This document shows positions 16,940 to 28,329 of a stretch of DNA of 40,808 nt, in pieces. A program made the position numbers and the translations under genes. Position 1 is the first letter of the stretch; each line of letters begins with the position of its first letter. The stretch covers positions 1 to 40,808 of the forward strand of contig JASAOO010003320.1 of assembly GCA_030849075.1 (NCBI GenBank), written 5' to 3'. The DNA is from Zelonia costaricensis (lineage: Eukaryota; Euglenozoa; Kinetoplastea; Trypanosomatida; Trypanosomatidae). A model generated the notes under the pieces. The model searched no databases, had not been told where the DNA came from, and was given only the letters and a program-made list of their open reading frames with translations.

Positions 16940-19498
16940 TCACCGCTCCTCCCCGCCACTAGCGGTGTACACGACGGCAGAGACGGCGTCCCGCATCACA
17001 AAGCGGCGGGTGAGCACCGCGCCGCAGCAGCCCACCACGAAGCACCAATCGTTCAGGCGCTGGTAGTAGTAGTACGGCAGCGAGCCCAGCACCGTCAGCA
17101 GCACGTTCGAGCTCGTCAGGTCCGCCGCCGCCGCCGACCGCGTTGCCCCTTCCAGCTGCCGGGACGAGCTCCCTGGCAGCGAGGAGCGCAGCAGCACCAG
17201 CTGTCCGAGAAAGTACACGCCAATCAGCATCGACAGCGCCACTGCCACCGTCTCCGGCCGGCTCACCGCCGATCCGCTGAACGACATCGTCACGTGGAAC
17301 AGCGCCAGCAGCGCCCCACGGATTGAGTTGACCACCATCCACCCGTTCACGGCGAGCGCCAGGGCGAGGATGACATGCGTGCTCACCTCGACCGCCGTGA
17401 CGGAGAAGGAGGCGGTGCCGTCGTGGCGGCGCAGGATGAAGGCGTCCTCGAGCAGCGACACGGCGCGGGTGACCGGGTCCTGCGTGGACGCCTTCCACAG
17501 CCACAGGCTCGCCACCGTCAGCCCAATCTTCACCGCAGAGTACAGCGCCATGGCGGCGCCGAGGGCCGCGTACCAGCGGCCGACCCACGTCGACCCGCGC
17601 TGCGCCTCTCGCAGCATCTCCGCCACCTCGTTGAGTTGAAGGTAGAGAGAGAGCGCAAGGAATCGTGAGGCCGCCGCCTCGCCGCGCAGCTTGCGAATGC
17701 GGGAGACGGCGAACTGACGCGACTGCGCCGGACTGCCGCCGCCGTGGCCGGAGCCCGGCGTCGTGGGGGAGCGCCGCTCCCGCCCGACGACGGCGTTGGC
17801 GGCGCTGCTCAGCTTCTGCTGCAGCCACCCGACCGCCCCGCCGCCCCCCGCTGCCGTCGCACGGCCCGCCTGCAGCTGCGGTGACTTGAGCGGGCTCGGT
17901 CGTCCAGCCGGGGTGAACACGGGCCTCTCCTCCACTGCGGTGAAGCCGACGTTCGCGTTGCTGTCGACACCGCCGGCGCCGATGGCGTTGGTGCAGCCCG
18001 GGTAGGCTGGGCTGGCGTAGTACGGGACGGCACCGCCGTCCTTCAGCACGCTCGCGTACCCGCTCACCGATGACGCGGCGGTCGACGGAGCGTAGCCGGA
18101 CACCGAGCCGGGGGTCTGCGCGGACGCGAAGAAGGGCGTCGCCGGACCGCCCGCCGCCGCCGCGCCGCTCGACGCGGCGTACTCCTCGTGCAGGACGGCG
18201 TACTGCAGCGACGCGATCTGGCGCTGCGCCGCGCCGTAGCCGCCGAGGACGTAGCACAGCTTCTTGGTGAAGTTCGTCTGCGCTCTACGAAGCTCCTCCT
18301 CACGGCCACGCCAGTACGCGTACGGGGCGAGGAAGAGGAAGGGCGACGTGATGGCGGCGTAGCCGGAGAGCAGCCCGATCATGGCGACCCCCACAACCGC
18401 CACGCGCGACGTCAGGGCGCACACGATGGCGTGCAAGTCGAGGGAGAGGACGGAGATGGTCTGGGCGACGTCCACGACAGGCAGCACGAGGCGCCGCGGC
18501 GTCAGCCTCGCCTCGCGCGGCATCGGCTGTGCTGGCGGGGGCGCTGGGGCGGCGGTGGGTGGCGCGGCGGGTGGAGCATCGCCACCCTCTGCCGGCGCAG
18601 TCCTCTTCTTCTCTGCACCGCCCTGCGCGGTCAGCAGTGGCTGCGTACTCGCTTCAGCCACCGCCGGGGCCTCGTCCGTCACCAGCTCCGCCTCCGCCGC
18701 CTCCTCTGCATCGGCGAGGTCCTCGACGGCGGTCTTGCCGATCTCCTGCGGCACGCGCAGCGCCGCGGCGCGGCTCCGGGCCGACGCGTAGAAGCGCCGG
18801 GCCGAGGACACAGCTGTGTGCCGCAGCCCGCGTGGGTCGAGGCGGTGGTTTCGCGTGGCCCACAACCCGGCCGCAGCGAGCAGAGTCAGCACGACCAGCA
18901 GCACCAGGACCGCGCGCCGCCGGCGACGCCGCTGCGACTGCTTGCCGTCCGACCAGTCCACGCGGGAGGAGAATGGGGACTCGGTGCGCTGCCGCCCGCT
19001 GCCTCGCCGACTCGCGCTTAAGGCACCGCTGGAGCGGCGTGAGCTGGACCGCCCGCGAGCGGGGCCGCCGGTGCTGCGGCGGCGGTGGTTGCTGCCGTGA
19101 CCGACGCGCCGCCCACGCGAGAGGACGTGGTGCATACAGGACCACACGAGCACGACCGGGCACGCCACCGTCACGGTGAGCAGCAGGGCCAGCAGGATCC
19201 ATGTGAAGGCCCGCGCATTCACCTGCGCGACGGGGTGGAGCAGCCCGAAGAAGTGCGCGAGCCGGGAGGCGCCGGCGGCGCGCTCCTCCGCTGGGGCCGC
19301 GGAGGCGAAGAGCCGCGGCTCTGCCATGTCCACGAGGACCGCGGTGAAGAGGGAGAGGCTGAGGGCGAAGGTGCTGGCGAAGCACCACCGCACTGCGCTG
19401 CCGTCCGTCACTGGCTGCACCACGACCAGCCGCATGAGCAGACCGCCCACGTAGAAGTACGCGAGGTAGCTCGCGGCGGCGTAGGCGAGCCCAGACAT
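16940..19498 (-). CDS. GPHR: GPR89 / Golgi pH regulator (GPHR) homologue, multi-pass membrane protein
   Basis: 852 residues. GPHR/GPR89 proteins are Golgi or ER anion-conducting membrane proteins that support Golgi acidification; plant relatives are GTG1/2. The match covers the whole family length. There are N-terminal membrane helices (~8-28, 37-57), then helices at ~98-120 and 195-213. The signature SRVAVVGVAMIGLLSGYAA (364-382) fits human SRVGVIGVTLMALLSGFGA. It is followed by the charged 'REEELRRAQTNFTKKL' helix. The C-terminal domain begins at DPVTRAVSLL (674) and has the NSIRGALLAL (human TSIRGLLITL), MLIGVYF and SSLP elements before the last helices (LPYYYYQRLNDWC). Human GPHR is about 455 residues. 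The excess here is Arg/Ser-rich sequence at 128-195, Ala/Pro-rich sequence at 215-335, and a Gly/Ser/Ala-rich insert around 440-600. The start chosen is the ATG at 19498 (MSGLAY); an in-frame ATG three codons upstream is also possible. Confidence 0.88.
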   Translation of the reverse strand: MSGLAYAAASYLAYFYVGGLLMRLVVVQPVTDGSAVRWCFASTFALSLSLFTAVLVDMAEPRLFASAAPAEERAAGASRLAHFFGLLHPVAQVNARAFTWILLALLLTVTVACPVVLVWSCMHHVLSRGRRVGHGSNHRRRSTGGPARGRSSSRRSSGALSASRRGSGRQRTESPFSSRVDWSDGKQSQRRRRRRAVLVLLVVLTLLAAAGLWATRNHRLDPRGLRHTAVSSARRFYASARSRAAALRVPQEIGKTAVEDLADAEEAAEAELVTDEAPAVAEASTQPLLTAQGGAEKKRTAPAEGGDAPPAAPPTAAPAPPPAQPMPREARLTPRRLVLPVVDVAQTISVLSLDLHAIVCALTSRVAVVGVAMIGLLSGYAAITSPFLFLAPYAYWRGREEELRRAQTNFTKKLCYVLGGYGAAQRQIASLQYAVLHEEYAASSGAAAAGGPATPFFASAQTPGSVSGYAPSTAASSVSGYASVLKDGGAVPYYASPAYPGCTNAIGAGGVDSNANVGFTAVEERPVFTPAGRPSPLKSPQLQAGRATAAGGGGAVGWLQQKLSSAANAVVGRERRSPTTPGSGHGGGSPAQSRQFAVSRIRKLRGEAAASRFLALSLYLQLNEVAEMLREAQRGSTWVGRWYAALGAAMALYSAVKIGLTVASLWLWKASTQDPVTRAVSLLEDAFILRRHDGTASFSVTAVEVSTHVILALALAVNGWMVVNSIRGALLALFHVTMSFSGSAVSRPETVAVALSMLIGVYFLGQLVLLRSSLPGSSSRQLEGATRSAAAADLTSSNVLLTVLGSLPYYYYQRLNDWCFVVGCCGAVLTRRFVMRDAVSAVVYTASGGEER

Positions 19499-22223
19499 GG
19501 CGCCCACCAGAGGAACTCCACCAACGAGGGAAGACGCTGACGAGGCGGGGAGGCGGGGACACGGCAGCCCAGGTTAGAATGGGATGCGCCGCGGGATGAC
19601 GACACAGGGGTGGGGGAGAGGGAAAGCGGGTTGGGTAGCTCTAGCTCGAGTGATGGGGAGAGCGCCCGCGTGCGCGTGGAGCTCTGCACAAACGCACGCA
19701 CACACACACGCACACACACAAACTCAACACGACGCGCCAGAGATGGAGACACGAAACGGAAGAAGTCTAAGAACTCGGCCACAACCGCCACGGCAACAGC
19801 GACAGCGGTTGGGAAGAAGCGGGGGGAGGGGAGAAGTCAATGATCAGGGGAGCAACCGGAATGAGAAGAGGGACGAGGAAGACAGAGGAAGGGGAGGAGG
19901 AGGGGACAGGGCACAGCTGTTCACTAACACCGAGAGGGGGGAGGGAGGGGGTCGACACAAGCACACGCTCACACACGTGTTTCGTTTACTTCTCTTCCTT
20001 CTCTCGTTTTCAAGATGGGGGGGGCGGTGCTGATGGTGCCAACTGTGAATGGGTGAAACGACGGCGTGTGTTGGCCTCCTCGTGTTCTCCAGTGCCGGGT
20101 GACCTCTTCACGCCAGGGGCCGAAAGAGATCGAGAGAGGGCGCACGTAGACGCGCGTGCGAGCCACCGTGCGGGTGCGTTCGCAAAAGGGGAGGGGGGAC
20201 AAGGACCGATGCGGTGCAGCAGTTCCGAGATCGATCTCCCCACAGCGCACACAAGGACACCCCCTCCTAGGCAACACTGCGTGTGCGTGTGTGTGTTTGT
20301 GCGGGTGTGGACGTGTAGGTTGATACTGCTTCTGCTGCGCGCAGGCACTGACGTCCTCACAAACGAGGGAGAAAGGGTGGAGGGAGACGTGGAATGCGGT
20401 CTAAGGTCTGCGGGCGCTCCGCAGTGTGACACACTTGCACAAGGGCACGAAGAGGGAGAAGAGAAACTCGACTCGAGCGATCCAAGCTCAGTCTGCGAAA
20501 GCACAGAGAGGAGGAGAAGGAAGGGGGGCGGCGCTGTGTAAAAGAAGGGCAAACGACAAGGCAGCGGAGAAGTGGAAGAGATGGAGAAAGAGAGAGAGAG
20601 ATCGGAACGCGTGCACACGCGCACGCAGTGGCGGGGGTGAGAGTGGTTGCACTGGCGTCGCCGCCGTCGTCAACGGTGATCGAGGCGTGGGACGAGGGAG
20701 GCGGCAGTCGCACTCGCAGGCCGACAGCGCGAGAGAAAAGAGGCGGCGAGAGCAGTGGCCCACGTCAGTGAAGTTGCACGCGTGCGATCGCGGAAACGCC
20801 ACACCCACACACACACACACACACGCGCCCTCGGCGTAGAGGAAAGAAAAGCGAAACGAAGAGGGGACAAAAACAAAAGAAGAACACAGTCGAGACGACG
20901 ATGAGGGGGAGGGCCTAACACACACACACACACACACGCACACACACACACACGCACAGGCACACGCAGAGGCGCCAACGCGGCCGGGCCACTACTAGGA
21001 CACGAGAAGGGCGGAGAAGGGGAGGAAGGGGGGAGGGGGACGGCGTTCCGTGCCAGCCGGTGCGCGCTCGTGTGTGGGCAAGACAGGGAGAGCGGGGAAT
21101 GAGGTGAACTCAAATCGATAAGAGAAACGGAGAATGGTGATGGGAAAGGCCCGATAGCGTAGCGAGCGATTCGAAACGGAATGATGGGGGGGCGGGGGAG
21201 GAGACGGTGGCAGACACGCAGGAATGTATATGTGGTCGCGGGAGGGGGGAGCAGGGGGGAGGGGGGAGGGGAGGGGAGGGAGAGCCGGATAACAAGGCGA
21301 CGCGTTGGTAGTGTTCGAAAAAGCAAAAAATGGAGAAAGTCAATGAGGGCGCACAGAGGGAGAAGAGAGAAACAGCGCGAGAGAAAGCGAAGAAGGCGGG
21401 GGGGGGGAGTGCGGTCCGCTTGAGGGAGGGGCCCTCGAGCGTGCGACGCGCTGTGGTGGAGGTAGTGTCTACGCGATGACGGCACCGCTGATCCAGCTCT
21501 TTGCGTACGTGACGCCGGCGAGAGAGCGAATGTGAGGATTGTGCCAGGGGTGTGAGATGGTGTGCAGGTGCCACGGCAGAAGGTCGACGATGCCTGTGAG
21601 CGACACCTATATATGTGGCGGACGGTGTGTAGGCGTGTAAGTGTGTAAGTGTGTGGGTGGGTGTGCTGTATGTGAGCTCGCTTTCTCGCTATCCCTGTGC
21701 CGTCACCGCAGCGCGTACGCAGAGGGGGGGGGGCAGCAAAGCAGGAGCGCGTGGGAGGGGGGGGGACACAAGAGTGAGTGAAGTGTGACGAGACGGGGGG
21801 TGTTGTCGTGCAGTCGTGCCACACAACGGCGCATCTACATTGGGCAGGGAAGCTCCGAGCGGCGGTGGGAGAAACACGAGCGTGATTGTGGCCCTGGCAG
21901 TTCTGGACGCTCGGGTGCTCTCTGAGCATGGGCCGCTCTCTCCCTCTCTTGGAGTCGCGAAGACGGCGTGCAGAGGGTGGCGCACGCCAGCGCCGTTACC
22001 GAGCCTGCGCTGAAGCGGCAGCGATGCAGTGCGGTGGGTGCCGTCGGTCCCGACTTCGGCATGCAAGACGTGATGGCCCACCTCATTGTGTGTGTGTGTG
22101 TTTGTGTGTTCTAGTTTTGACTCGCCAGTGGCACAACTATCTTGTCTGTGATGGAAGAGCGCAGGCGCCCTCACACGCACGCGCTCGCACACGTCGGCAA
22201 TCGACGCATCTTCTCTCCCACCC
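19499..22223. other. Intergenic spacer, 2.7 kb
   Basis: No supported gene. The plus strand is strongly purine-rich over most of the length (for example 19850-19960, 20440-20620, 20990-21070, 21175-21430), so the transcript is pyrimidine-rich. CA runs occur at 20919-20937 and 20940-20955, and TG runs at 20279-20300 and 22087-22110. The open frames across the region have Ser/Pro/Leu/Cys/Val composition from these tracts and no domain. Confidence 0.6.
19537..19559 (-). promoter_or_regulatory. Candidate spliced-leader acceptor for the GPHR-like mRNA
   Basis: The minus strand reads CCCCGCCTCCCCGCCTCGTCAG, with the AG at 19538-19537, about 38 nt before the ATG at 19498. A compact pyrimidine tract immediately precedes the AG. 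Prediction only. Confidence 0.4.
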
Positions 22224-24398
22224 TCACGAGGCGTGGCGGGGATCGGTTGACCGGTAGCGCCGCATGACCGCCTCGATCTCCGTCTCGTGCTGCATCTCCG
22301 CCTCGTCAGCCGGTGTCCCCTCCGCACCCAACGTCGGCGTTGCGTTACCTGCCGCCATGACGGCCCGCGTGGGTGGCCGCGGGCCGGGGTGCAGCGAGGT
22401 TGGCGATGGCGATGGTGCAGAGGCAACGTCAGGCACGACCGCAGCAGGCGCCGACGTGTGTGCGTGCCACGCACTGTGCTCCCGTGGCAGTCGCGAGATC
22501 GTTGGCAAGCCCTCGTCAGGGCCGGGGCTGGGCACCGGGGATGTGACGATGAGCGGCACGGCCGCAGGTACCGCTGCGGGGGTGGGAAGGGCGCCATTGC
22601 TTGCTTGGCTGTCCGCGTCCAAGCGACTCGCAGCTCCGCGAGCCTCATCCTCGAGCGCTGCTTCGAGGCCCGCCGCTGCGAGGCAGGAAGGGGCTGCTGC
22701 TGCACCTGGCCCGCTGGACGCCGCAGAGCTCGGTTCAGCATCAACCACCCCGCCCCGGCCTTGGCGTGTGAGCCGCACGACAGTACTCGGGGTGTTGGCG
22801 TCGTAGTACGCCTGGAGCCGCGCCTCGCGGTCAAGCGCCGCCTCCACGCCCACCGCCGCCCTCACCGCCGCGGTCAGCGTGGCGATGACAGCCGCGATGC
22901 TATACACAACAAAAACGGCGAACGCGACGACACTGACGAGGCACCCGACGTGCACCGCGTCAGGCCGCTCCGGGGCAGCGAAGAGCAGCGCATCGGCCGA
23001 GGGTGGCAGCACGGCGTACCGGCGCTGCATCGCACTCCCGTTCACCACCTGATGCCACCGCGTGGACGCCGCCGTGGAGGCAGAGGACGGTGCCGCCGTG
23101 GCGCTGCCGCTCTTGTCGGGCTTCCGAAATCGAAGGTGCAGCATCGCACGCAGCCACGCGCGCCACCAGTGCACTTGATACAGCACCTCGTACCAGCCGT
23201 GCAGCGGGTAGAGCAGGCCGTACTGCAGCACGCGGCTGTTCGACTCCACCAGTGGCCAGTCGAAGGGCCGTCGGTTGTCCAGCGCGAGGAGCTCGTTCGC
23301 AGAGCGCAGCGTCAGGCCCCACACGCGCCACCCTGGTGCACCGGCCCACGTGGACGGCGAAGACGATGCATCGGCGGACGTAAGCGCCGGCAGCAGCACA
23401 CTCGGGAAGGTGAGGAACGTGTTCGGAAGCAGCTCGGCCAGAAGGAGCCGTACGTCTGCGTCTTGCGGGCTGACGAAGCTCTGGAGCGGGTGGACGACGC
23501 GGCCGCGATCGGCGTGAGCAGCCGTCAGCCCTCGCAGCGGCACCCACCGCACGCTCTCCACCTCGTGCGCCGCGAGCGGCACGGCGGGCGTCAAGTCGCC
23601 CACGTGCAGGAACACGAAGCGGGCCTGCACGAGCCCACCGCTCGGCGTGGCCCCTGCGCTGCCGCCGGCAGACAGTACGCGGCTCTGCAGGCGCCAGTCC
23701 GGCAGCCGGCCCAAGCACAGGAACTCGCGCTGGTGCTGCAGCGGCAGCCCCACCGTCTCGTACGCCTCGCGGCAGACCGTCGTGAAGTCGTCGTGGTCGT
23801 CGGGGTCGCGGCGGCCGCCGGGGAAGCCCACCTGCCCGCTCCACCGGCTTGCGTCCATGTGCGCCCGCTTGAGGAAGAGCAGCTGCAGCGCCGAGGGGGC
23901 ATCGGCGTCCACGACCGAGGACTCTGCCGCATCACCGCACGCCCCGTGCGCATGTCCCCGCTGCTGCTCCTTCTGCTGCTGCTGAGCGAGGTACTCGAAG
24001 AAAGCGCTGGGGTCGGTGCGACCGTGCGAGGCCGGAACGGTGTTGCCACCCGGTGACGACGTGCTTGAAGCCGCTCGTGTGCTGCTGCTGCTGCCGCCGT
24101 TGTGGCGTGACGAGGACGCTGAGAAAAAGTCAGCGGAGGAGCTTGAGGTGCGGTGAGTGCAGCCTTCGACCCAGCCTGGTGGTGGCGGCGTATGCGGCGG
24201 GGTGCGTGCCGCTGCCGCTTCGCGAAACCGCTTGAACGCAGCGCTGACCGTGCGCTGGGTTCCATCGTCGAAGCTAAGCACGAGGGCCGCAGCGGAGCGG
24301 CGCAGACCCGGCGCGTACGTGTGCAGCCGGCGCTCCGCCAGGCGGCGAGTCACATTGAGAAGCAGGGCCACATCAACGCCGGGGATGCCACGTTCCAT
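22224..24398 (-). CDS. CoA-pyrophosphatase-type Nudix protein with C-terminal membrane segment
   Basis: 724 residues. Proteins of this Nudix branch (NUDT7/8, Pcd1, NudL) hydrolyse CoA and CoA esters to phosphopantetheine products and 3',5'-ADP. The family signature is clear: LLFLKRA then SGQVGFPGGRRDPDD (about 173-201), and the Nudix helix REAYETVGL (210-218). Downstream sheet elements are EVESVRWVPL (279-288) and WGLTLRSANELL (360-371), like the 'IWG.TA..L' element of CoA Nudix enzymes. The last Glu of the usual REUxEE helix is Thr here (REAYET), so catalysis may be altered. The 45-170 region is Ser-rich and disordered-looking. Residues ~482-510 form one strong membrane helix (LVSVVAFAVFVVYSIAAVIA), followed by a low-complexity tail. 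Yeast and animal relatives are soluble peroxisomal or mitochondrial proteins of 230-340 residues, so the size and anchor are unusual. The start is the ATG at 24398. Confidence 0.85.
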   Translation of the reverse strand: MERGIPGVDVALLLNVTRRLAERRLHTYAPGLRRSAAALVLSFDDGTQRTVSAAFKRFREAAAARTPPHTPPPPGWVEGCTHRTSSSSADFFSASSSRHNGGSSSSTRAASSTSSPGGNTVPASHGRTDPSAFFEYLAQQQQKEQQRGHAHGACGDAAESSVVDADAPSALQLLFLKRAHMDASRWSGQVGFPGGRRDPDDHDDFTTVCREAYETVGLPLQHQREFLCLGRLPDWRLQSRVLSAGGSAGATPSGGLVQARFVFLHVGDLTPAVPLAAHEVESVRWVPLRGLTAAHADRGRVVHPLQSFVSPQDADVRLLLAELLPNTFLTFPSVLLPALTSADASSSPSTWAGAPGWRVWGLTLRSANELLALDNRRPFDWPLVESNSRVLQYGLLYPLHGWYEVLYQVHWWRAWLRAMLHLRFRKPDKSGSATAAPSSASTAASTRWHQVVNGSAMQRRYAVLPPSADALLFAAPERPDAVHVGCLVSVVAFAVFVVYSIAAVIATLTAAVRAAVGVEAALDREARLQAYYDANTPSTVVRLTRQGRGGVVDAEPSSAASSGPGAAAAPSCLAAAGLEAALEDEARGAASRLDADSQASNGALPTPAAVPAAVPLIVTSPVPSPGPDEGLPTISRLPREHSAWHAHTSAPAAVVPDVASAPSPSPTSLHPGPRPPTRAVMAAGNATPTLGAEGTPADEAEMQHETEIEAVMRRYRSTDPRHAS

Positions 24399-25039
24399 GG
24401 ATCGATGCCGTGTGCGGCAACCCAGTGCGACAGGAAGGCAGAGCGGGAGAGCAGCGCAATGTGTGAAGGTCGATACCGAATGAATCGGGGAAAGGGTGCG
24501 GCAGCGCTCAGTGTCCTTGTGTTCCTGTCTGTGTGTGTGTGTGGGGGGGGGGGGTGAGTGTGTGTGTCCCGCTCTTCACCCCACACTTTAGAGAGCGACG
24601 CGAGAGGCGGTCGACGAGCACGACGAGGAACAGGAAGGGCGGCAGCGAAACCCCGGGCAGGGTGGAGGCGTGTTTTCGTGGATGCGGAACTGCACCGCTC
24701 CTACACGAGACACACACACACACTAACACACGGTGTGCTGAGAAAAGAAAGGTGAGGAGGAGGGTGAGTGAAAGGAGCAACACGTGGCACCTCGCGAAGC
24801 CATGTGCAAGTCAGCAAAGCCGTTGTCTGTGTGCCTGTGTGTGTGTGTGTGTGTATGTGTGCGTTTATGTTCGAAGCGGGGAGGGGGAATGTGTAGGGGC
24901 ACGTGCTCAGGACGCCGATGGCTGTGCTCGCCAACTCGATCCCCTCTCTCTCTTGCACGCTCTCAACACGACACAGAAGCAGCACCGGTCTCGGACCCGC
25001 GCACCGCAAAGTGCGGCAGCTCTTCCGCGATGGAACACA

Positions 25040-25076
<37 letters not shown>

Positions 25077-27221
25077 CCTCTTAGCCGGCCCGCAACGTCG
25101 ACAGCCCGGCACTCATTCTCTTTCAGCGAAGCCCCTTTTCCCCCCCCCCCCGACACGATCTCGCGTCGAATCTCGACGAGTGCGAGCGGATAGCCATCAG
25201 CGACGCGAATGCACGACGGAGATTATGCTTCACGCTGATCGAGGACGGAGGTCGGCGGGTTGTCAGCTGCGCAGTGCGTGGCAGCCCCGCCTGCAACACT
25301 AGCTTCAAGTTTTCACTGTCCGTTGGTTTGCTTTCTCTCTTTCTTCTTCTCTTCGTCACTTTCACAGGTAACTCTCAGGATCAACACTGGGTTAGAGGGT
25401 GGGAGGTGGAACATACATGGGCCCACCACGCACCGACGCACGCACGCGCGCGCCCTCGCTACGGTGTTCGCTTCCCCCTCCCCTCCGCGCCCCTCGAGGC
25501 ACGCACGCCTTCTGCCCCCCGTTCCCATGCCACAGTGGCTCCCCCTCCCCCCCCACTTTCTCGCTCCATGACACACGCGCCACTGCAGCACACACGTACA
25601 GACACACACACACACACAAACACCTACGAGCCCCGGAGCCTCCCTTGCCCTTCCCCGTCCCCTTCCCTTCCTGCGCCGCACGCGTGCGCGCACAACGCAG
25701 AGCATCAAGCTGCAGAAAAGAGACGGGAAAGGGCGGAGGCAAAGACGAAGCAGAGCTGGAGGGAGGTGCGAGGAAGAGTGCGAGGGGGGGAGGGGAGGGG
25801 GGCGTGACAGGCACGAGGGGGGGGCAGGAGGGGGTGCATGAAGTCTATGCAGGGGAGGAGAAGGGGGGAGTGGGAAGGTACGGCATGGAGAGACACGGCG
25901 CTGATGGAGGGGGTGGTGCGTGGTAGCCTTAAGCGTGCATCACGGCGACCGTCCCCTTGCATTCCCCGCGCAGAGGGCAGCCAATAGAGCTCATTTGTAT
26001 TTGCCTTTTCCTTCATAATCACCTTTTTAACATCTCACCTTCACAGACATCCCGTCACATGGGTGCGTGCGTGCGTGCGTGAGTGTGTGTGTTTGTGTGT
26101 GCTTGATCCACTGGACAAGGGGGGGGAGAGGCGGGGAGGCGGGGAGGCGGAGGAGAGACGCAGTACAGTGGATGATTTGGCTGATGCGGCGGATGTGTGT
26201 GTGTGTGTTGAGGGGGGGTGCGGCAAGACTCCCGGCAGCTCAGGCTCCGTGAACTCATGTGAATGTGCTTCTCATAAGTGCAAGGAGCACGGCATTTACG
26301 GGGCCCCACCTGACAGACACACGCACACACACACGTGCACACAAACACACGCATACGCCACAGAACACTCCTCCCAAACATGCATGGCCGATCTCCTGAC
26401 GACAACGCGAAACACTCGCCGGCACCCACACACCCACACCACACACACGCGCGCATGCGCACACACACAAACTCCTGCACGACGCAAACACACGCACACA
26501 AACACACTCAAACGGAAGACAAGGCGGTGCTCTTAAGCTCTCAAGGAAGAAAAGAAGTGGGAAAGAAGATAAGCCAGTACAAGGGAGTGGGAGACAACAA
26601 GATAGGCCTCGCGCGGACGCCCCGGCACACACACACACACACACACACACACATGCAGAGAGCCGCTTGCGGAGGTTGTAGGTGTGCAAGAAGAGGGGGG
26701 AGGGGAGCGAGCGGCGAGGTGGTGGGACTTAGAGTTAACAGACGCGCAATAGCGACCGCAAGCCTTTTGCAGAAGGGACTTCGGAGAAGGGGGGGGGGCA
26801 GAAAGGCAGGGAAGAGAACGGGGCAGGGGGGGGGCCGTGAGACGGGGGGGTGGGGGGTAGCGCGGAAACACTTGGCGGCTACGCCTCACCGTGCTGAAGC
26901 TCGGAACAGTCACGGGGGGACCTCAACACAACAGCACACAAAGGGAAGGCAAAAACACAAGCAAGAGAGAGGGGGAGAGATGGGGAGCACCGCCTTGTAA
27001 AGGAATCTGGGGAACAAGAAGCTGGCCGCGCCGTAGAATTACGCAACCAGCCAACACGCCGACTTTTTTATAGATGCCCACCCGCACCAGGGGGGAGGGG
27101 GGAGACCAGGCAGGCCGTCAGGCGCCGTGTCTCCACACACACGCACAGACGACCTGTACACCATCTAGTTTAGGGGGGGCTGAGAGGCGCGTGTGGCACA
27201 CAGCGCACGCTCACGAGCGCA
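24399..27221. other. Intergenic spacer, 2.8 kb, with an opposite-polarity island
   Basis: No supported gene. CA runs occur at 25041-25074 and 26626-26653, with many shorter CA tracts between 26318 and 26500. TG runs lie at 24530-24543 and 24833-24856. Most of the region is purine-rich on the plus strand, but 25300-25680 is pyrimidine-rich and contains a long pyrimidine tract ending in CAG at 25365-25367 on the strand opposite to the genes. The part next to 27221 is the helicase 3' UTR, with G-rich blocks at 26690-26860. Confidence 0.6.
25041..25074. repeat. (CA)n microsatellite
   Basis: Uninterrupted CA dinucleotides in the Nudix/helicase spacer, read directly. Confidence 0.97.
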
Positions 27222-27824
27222 CTAGTAGGGGCTGAAGCTCTCGCCGCGCGGCGCGGGCGGGGCGCCAGCACCCGCCGGGGAGCCGCCGAAGTCGCCGCCG
27301 CCGCGACCGCCGCCGTAGCCGCCGCCGTACCCGCCACGGCCGCCGCCGTAGCCACCGCCGTACCCGCCACGGCCGCCGCCGTAGCCGCGCCCGTACCCGC
27401 CGCGACCGCCGTACCCACCGCGGCCGCCATACCCGCGGCCACGGCCGTTATCGTTGCGGGCGTACTGGCACACCGCGTAGAGCTCGGGCAGCACCTCCTG
27501 CTTCGCGCGCAGCATCAGGTCAATCAAGTCGCGGATCGTCTTGCTGTTATCAGCCGAGGACACGAAGGAGTACGCGTCACCGGACTTGCCGGCGCGTCCC
27601 GTACGCCCTGCAGGGTATTGTCAGGACGTGTTGGAGTTGAGGGGAGGGGAGGGGAGAAGTGAAGGTCGCATGTGGAGGGAGGAGGGAAGGAAGAGGAGGA
27701 GAGCCGCACGTGCACACGCATGCAGGCACGTACGCGTGGCGTGTGGTTGCACGAGGCACGCCGAGCAGGGGAGGTGAAGGCGGGCGAGAGTGAGGGCGGG
27801 ACACATCCCACACACACACGCACG

Positions 27825-27862
<38 letters not shown>

Positions 27863-28292
27863 CACGCATGCAGTGTGACGCAGACGTCAAGAGAGAAGAG
27901 GGGAAGTGGTGAACATAGCAGCATCACAGCAGCACGCGCAGCAGAAGCAGCGACGTGTTGCGTTTGGTGCGCGTGTGGCAGTGTGTGTGAACACGCACGG
28001 TGATGCGATGTGAGAGGAAGGGGGGGAAGCGGAAGACATGAAGGCGACACCGCGGGCGCGACGAGGCACAGACACAGACACACACACACACAGGGGATGT
28101 GTAAGGAGGTGTGGTGGTGTGTGGGATGGAGACACCCGTGAGGGGTAGAGCGGGGAGGGGGGAGAGGGGGGAGGAGCAGAGAGAGCAGAGAGAGTGGGCG
28201 AGGAGTCTTTCCGCGAAGGCGAGAAAAGAGCAACAAGAAAACAACAGCAAAGGAAGAAAACGAAAACGCAAGGGAATGCCGATCGCGCAGCT

Positions 28293-28329
<37 letters not shown>

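Noticed and set aside
20670..21929. A 419-residue minus-strand open frame in the spacer upstream of the GPHR-like gene
   Set aside because: Made of Ser/Pro/Leu and Cys/Val runs from pyrimidine and CA/TG tracts; no domain and no conserved start context.
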